From Schoenoplectus triqueter (taxonomy: Eukaryota; Streptophyta; Magnoliopsida; Poales; Cyperaceae), in assembly GCA_964058805.1 (NCBI GenBank), contig CAXKVV010000815.1, forward strand, positions 1-35,677: a stretch of DNA of 35,677 nucleotides, written 5' to 3'. Both the position numbers and the translations under genes were made by a program. Numbering within the stretch: position 1 is the first letter of the stretch; every line of letters starts with the position of its first letter. Under the pieces are notes generated by a model, which was given only the letters and a program-made list of their open reading frames with translations, did not search any database and was not told where the DNA came from. Positions 33,594-35,677 of the stretch are shown here, in pieces.

Positions 33594-35677
33594 ACATACC
33601 TACAAGAATATATATTCATCATTAGAAGAAAAAGAAGAATTTTAATTAACTAATATATATTTTGACACCTTTCTCCTCCTAAAATTTTCAAAATAAGGAT
33701 TTTTGGGGAGAAATTTATTACCTGCATCCTAGGTAATGACCTTAGGAACTCAAGCAACACTCTTGTTGCTTCTCTTCCTAAAGTCACAATTCAACGAAAT
33801 GCGACCTATTTGACAATAATAGTTAGAAAATATTCTTATTGGAACATGATTTTTTTCTTGCACAAAATGAGACTTGAAATGTGATGTTAGCTCTTGAGAC
33901 TTGGCTAACTTGGATGAGTTTGTTTTATCTTTTCAAATTATATCTGTTGGAACCTTTTTGGACTGTTGGGATACAACCTTTGATTTCTCAATTTTCTGAA
34001 TTTTTTTTTATTTTCAATCTCATAAGACTAACCATTAGGACCCCTATGGTATACTGTATTATCACTCTTTGATCTATAAGTAGTCTTGGTATTTTTTTAT
34101 TAGTATATCTATATTGGTAGACATGGTTATTTGGTTTATCATTCCTATCCATCCTATGTTTGATATTTTTAACAAAAATATTTTTAGGTTGCTTCCCTTT
34201 CAATGTAAGGCTCTTTTTAGGTTTAGAATTTGATAAAAATGAATCTTTAACATATCCTACACCCGACTTATCATGAGGACGTCTAGTCCCATATACAAGC
34301 TCAAGGTTCAAGTTAATGATATCTCTCAAATCATCACATGTCTTGAGAGCCCTATTTTCAATTTTGAGTGTTTGAATTTAAACATTTAAAATAGTATTTT
34401 CACCCTTACATTTTGATAATTCAATTTTCATTCTTTCAAGTTCACCCATGTTAGATTGGTAAATACTTTTATTTTCTCAAGCTCAAGAATCTTTGCTTTA
34501 AGAATGTTGATAGAGGAATCAAAATATGCAATAATCCTAGAATGAGGCAAAGAGTTATCAATTGAATTGTATGGGTAAAACTCATCACGATCACTAGGTA
34601 GATTTGCAAAATAATTTACCTTAGGTGGAGATTGTACCTCAAGTGTTGTGCTTGTAGAAGATGACACCATTGGCTCTATTGGAGATGGCGTCATAGGTTC
34701 CTTGATAACATCCAATGTTGATGTTGGAGATGTAACCTTGATCACTTCTTCATGTGAACTTGGAGAGGGTTGTTTGAGTGAAGTCATAACGGTAGGTTGA
34801 GCACACATCATGGTGGATGATTGAGTCTTGGACTTCTTTGATTCGTTAATCTTGCGCAAGAGCTCAATGGTAATGGGATCAGTGATATTTTTGGAGATGA
34901 TGATGGTCTTCACATCCATGCCACTTGAGATGTCCTCCACCATGGCCATGAGTGCGAAATTGACTTCTTGGGAATGAGAGGTTTCATTGTCGAAGTCATT
35001 ATTATCATCATCCGAATCGACATCCTATATTGTGTTCATGGCTTTTACTTTTCTTTTTCCTGTAAAACCATACTTTGAAGATTTGTCTTTTCGATCTTGG
35101 CGACTTGTGTCATCGGTACCCTTGAGATGAGTGAAAATAAGGAAGCAAGAATGTATGGTATGTTCTTTCTTATGACATCGAAGCATATCACATTTGTGTC
35201 ATGTTTATCTCTTTCTTTGTTGAATTTCTTCTCAAAGTTAAGCATGCCTTGGAATATCTTTGAGAAAAGCATGACATCTTTGAAAATCTCATGATCAAGT
35301 GATTGAATGAAGTTTTCGCGTGAGGTTGATGGGTGGAAGTGCTTGACATTGCTTTGAGTGGAGAAGACAACTTGCTTTGGATCTACATGATAATCCCCTG
35401 CTTGCTTCAGTTTTTCTTCAAAGCATCTTAGATGAGTATACAACTCATCCGACGTGAAGGCATTGTTTGTCCCTTGTATTGCTTCTAGAGCGGAGACAAA
35501 TGCTTCCTACCTTGTACTTCGAAGCATCACCCTTAGGATTTTACCTATAATTTTATTATTTTTTAGAGGCTCACCTAAATCTAAATACTCATTTTAAATA
35601 GATAGCAATATATTATATATTTCTTCAATTGACTCATGATCTTTCATTTTTAAATTCTCAAATTTGGTTTCAAGACC
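33594..35677 (-). pseudogene. Copia gag of the same element, decayed, cut by the window edge
   Basis: Continuing upstream of pol, a degenerate zinc-knuckle lies at about 33830-33780 (YYCQIG..SLNC, with ligands missing). A basic linker follows (34329-33988), then a low-complexity Ser/Pro/Thr-rich stretch (34949-34428). The N-terminal part holds copia UBN2-type gag phrases: SIEEIYNILLSI, LDLGEPL, KILRVMLRS, then EAFVSALEAIQGTNNAFTSD and ELYTHLRCFEEKLKQAG (35677-35390). In-frame stops interrupt it near 35594 and 35509. The 5' LTR should lie beyond the right edge. Confidence 0.85.

Noticed and set aside
1..35677. tRNA, rRNA or snoRNA genes
   Set aside because: No cloverleaf with A and B boxes and no rRNA-like block was seen; the TGGCACGCC motif is at most complementary to a tRNA end.

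Overview
The window looks like nuclear DNA of a flowering plant. It is AT-rich, gene-poor and dominated by decayed transposable elements. One clear host gene stands out: a BAHD-family acyltransferase on the minus strand (6147-8034) whose single intron splits the reading frame at the usual BAHD site. No RNA genes, CRISPR arrays or bacterial operons are visible. The sequence alone does not fix the species.

Layout. At 1-250 an array of perfect-dyad repeats sits beside a minus-strand TATA box. At 2.3-4.6 kb there is a small tandem duplication, a 320-bp MITE, a candidate orphan first exon with a promoter, and a short non-autonomous Helitron. The BAHD gene and its TATA box occupy 6.1-8.2 kb. A decayed Ty1/copia pol fragment lies at 8.9-10.3 kb. 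The stretch 10.3-13.5 kb is intergenic, with an LTR-like block and an (AT)n microsatellite. An approximately 0.9-kb foldback element lies at 13.5-14.4 kb.

The core, 15.77-27.29 kb, is two tandem copies of a 5.5-5.9 kb non-coding unit. Each copy has a conserved head, a diverged middle with a plus-strand TATA box, about 1.2 kb of very AT-rich sequence, and about 1.1 kb packed with short hairpins. The hairpins are the most unusual feature. A few constant loop sequences recur, while the stems around them differ from copy to copy yet stay complementary (GAACC/GGTTC, GAATC/GATTC, GAGTC/GACTC; AATCT/AGGTT, AACCT/AGGTT, AATCT/AGATT).

To the right lie 275-bp GC-rich repeats with a primer-binding-site-like motif (27.3-28.0 kb) and a broken minus-strand transposon ORF with its own promoter (28.0-29.6 kb). 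These are followed by a 30-bp dyad repeat array (30.1 kb) and a decayed Sirevirus-like copia element on the minus strand (30.4-35.7 kb) that runs off the right edge. The BAHD enzyme probably makes volatile or defence esters. Everything else appears to be mobile-element sequence and non-coding debris.
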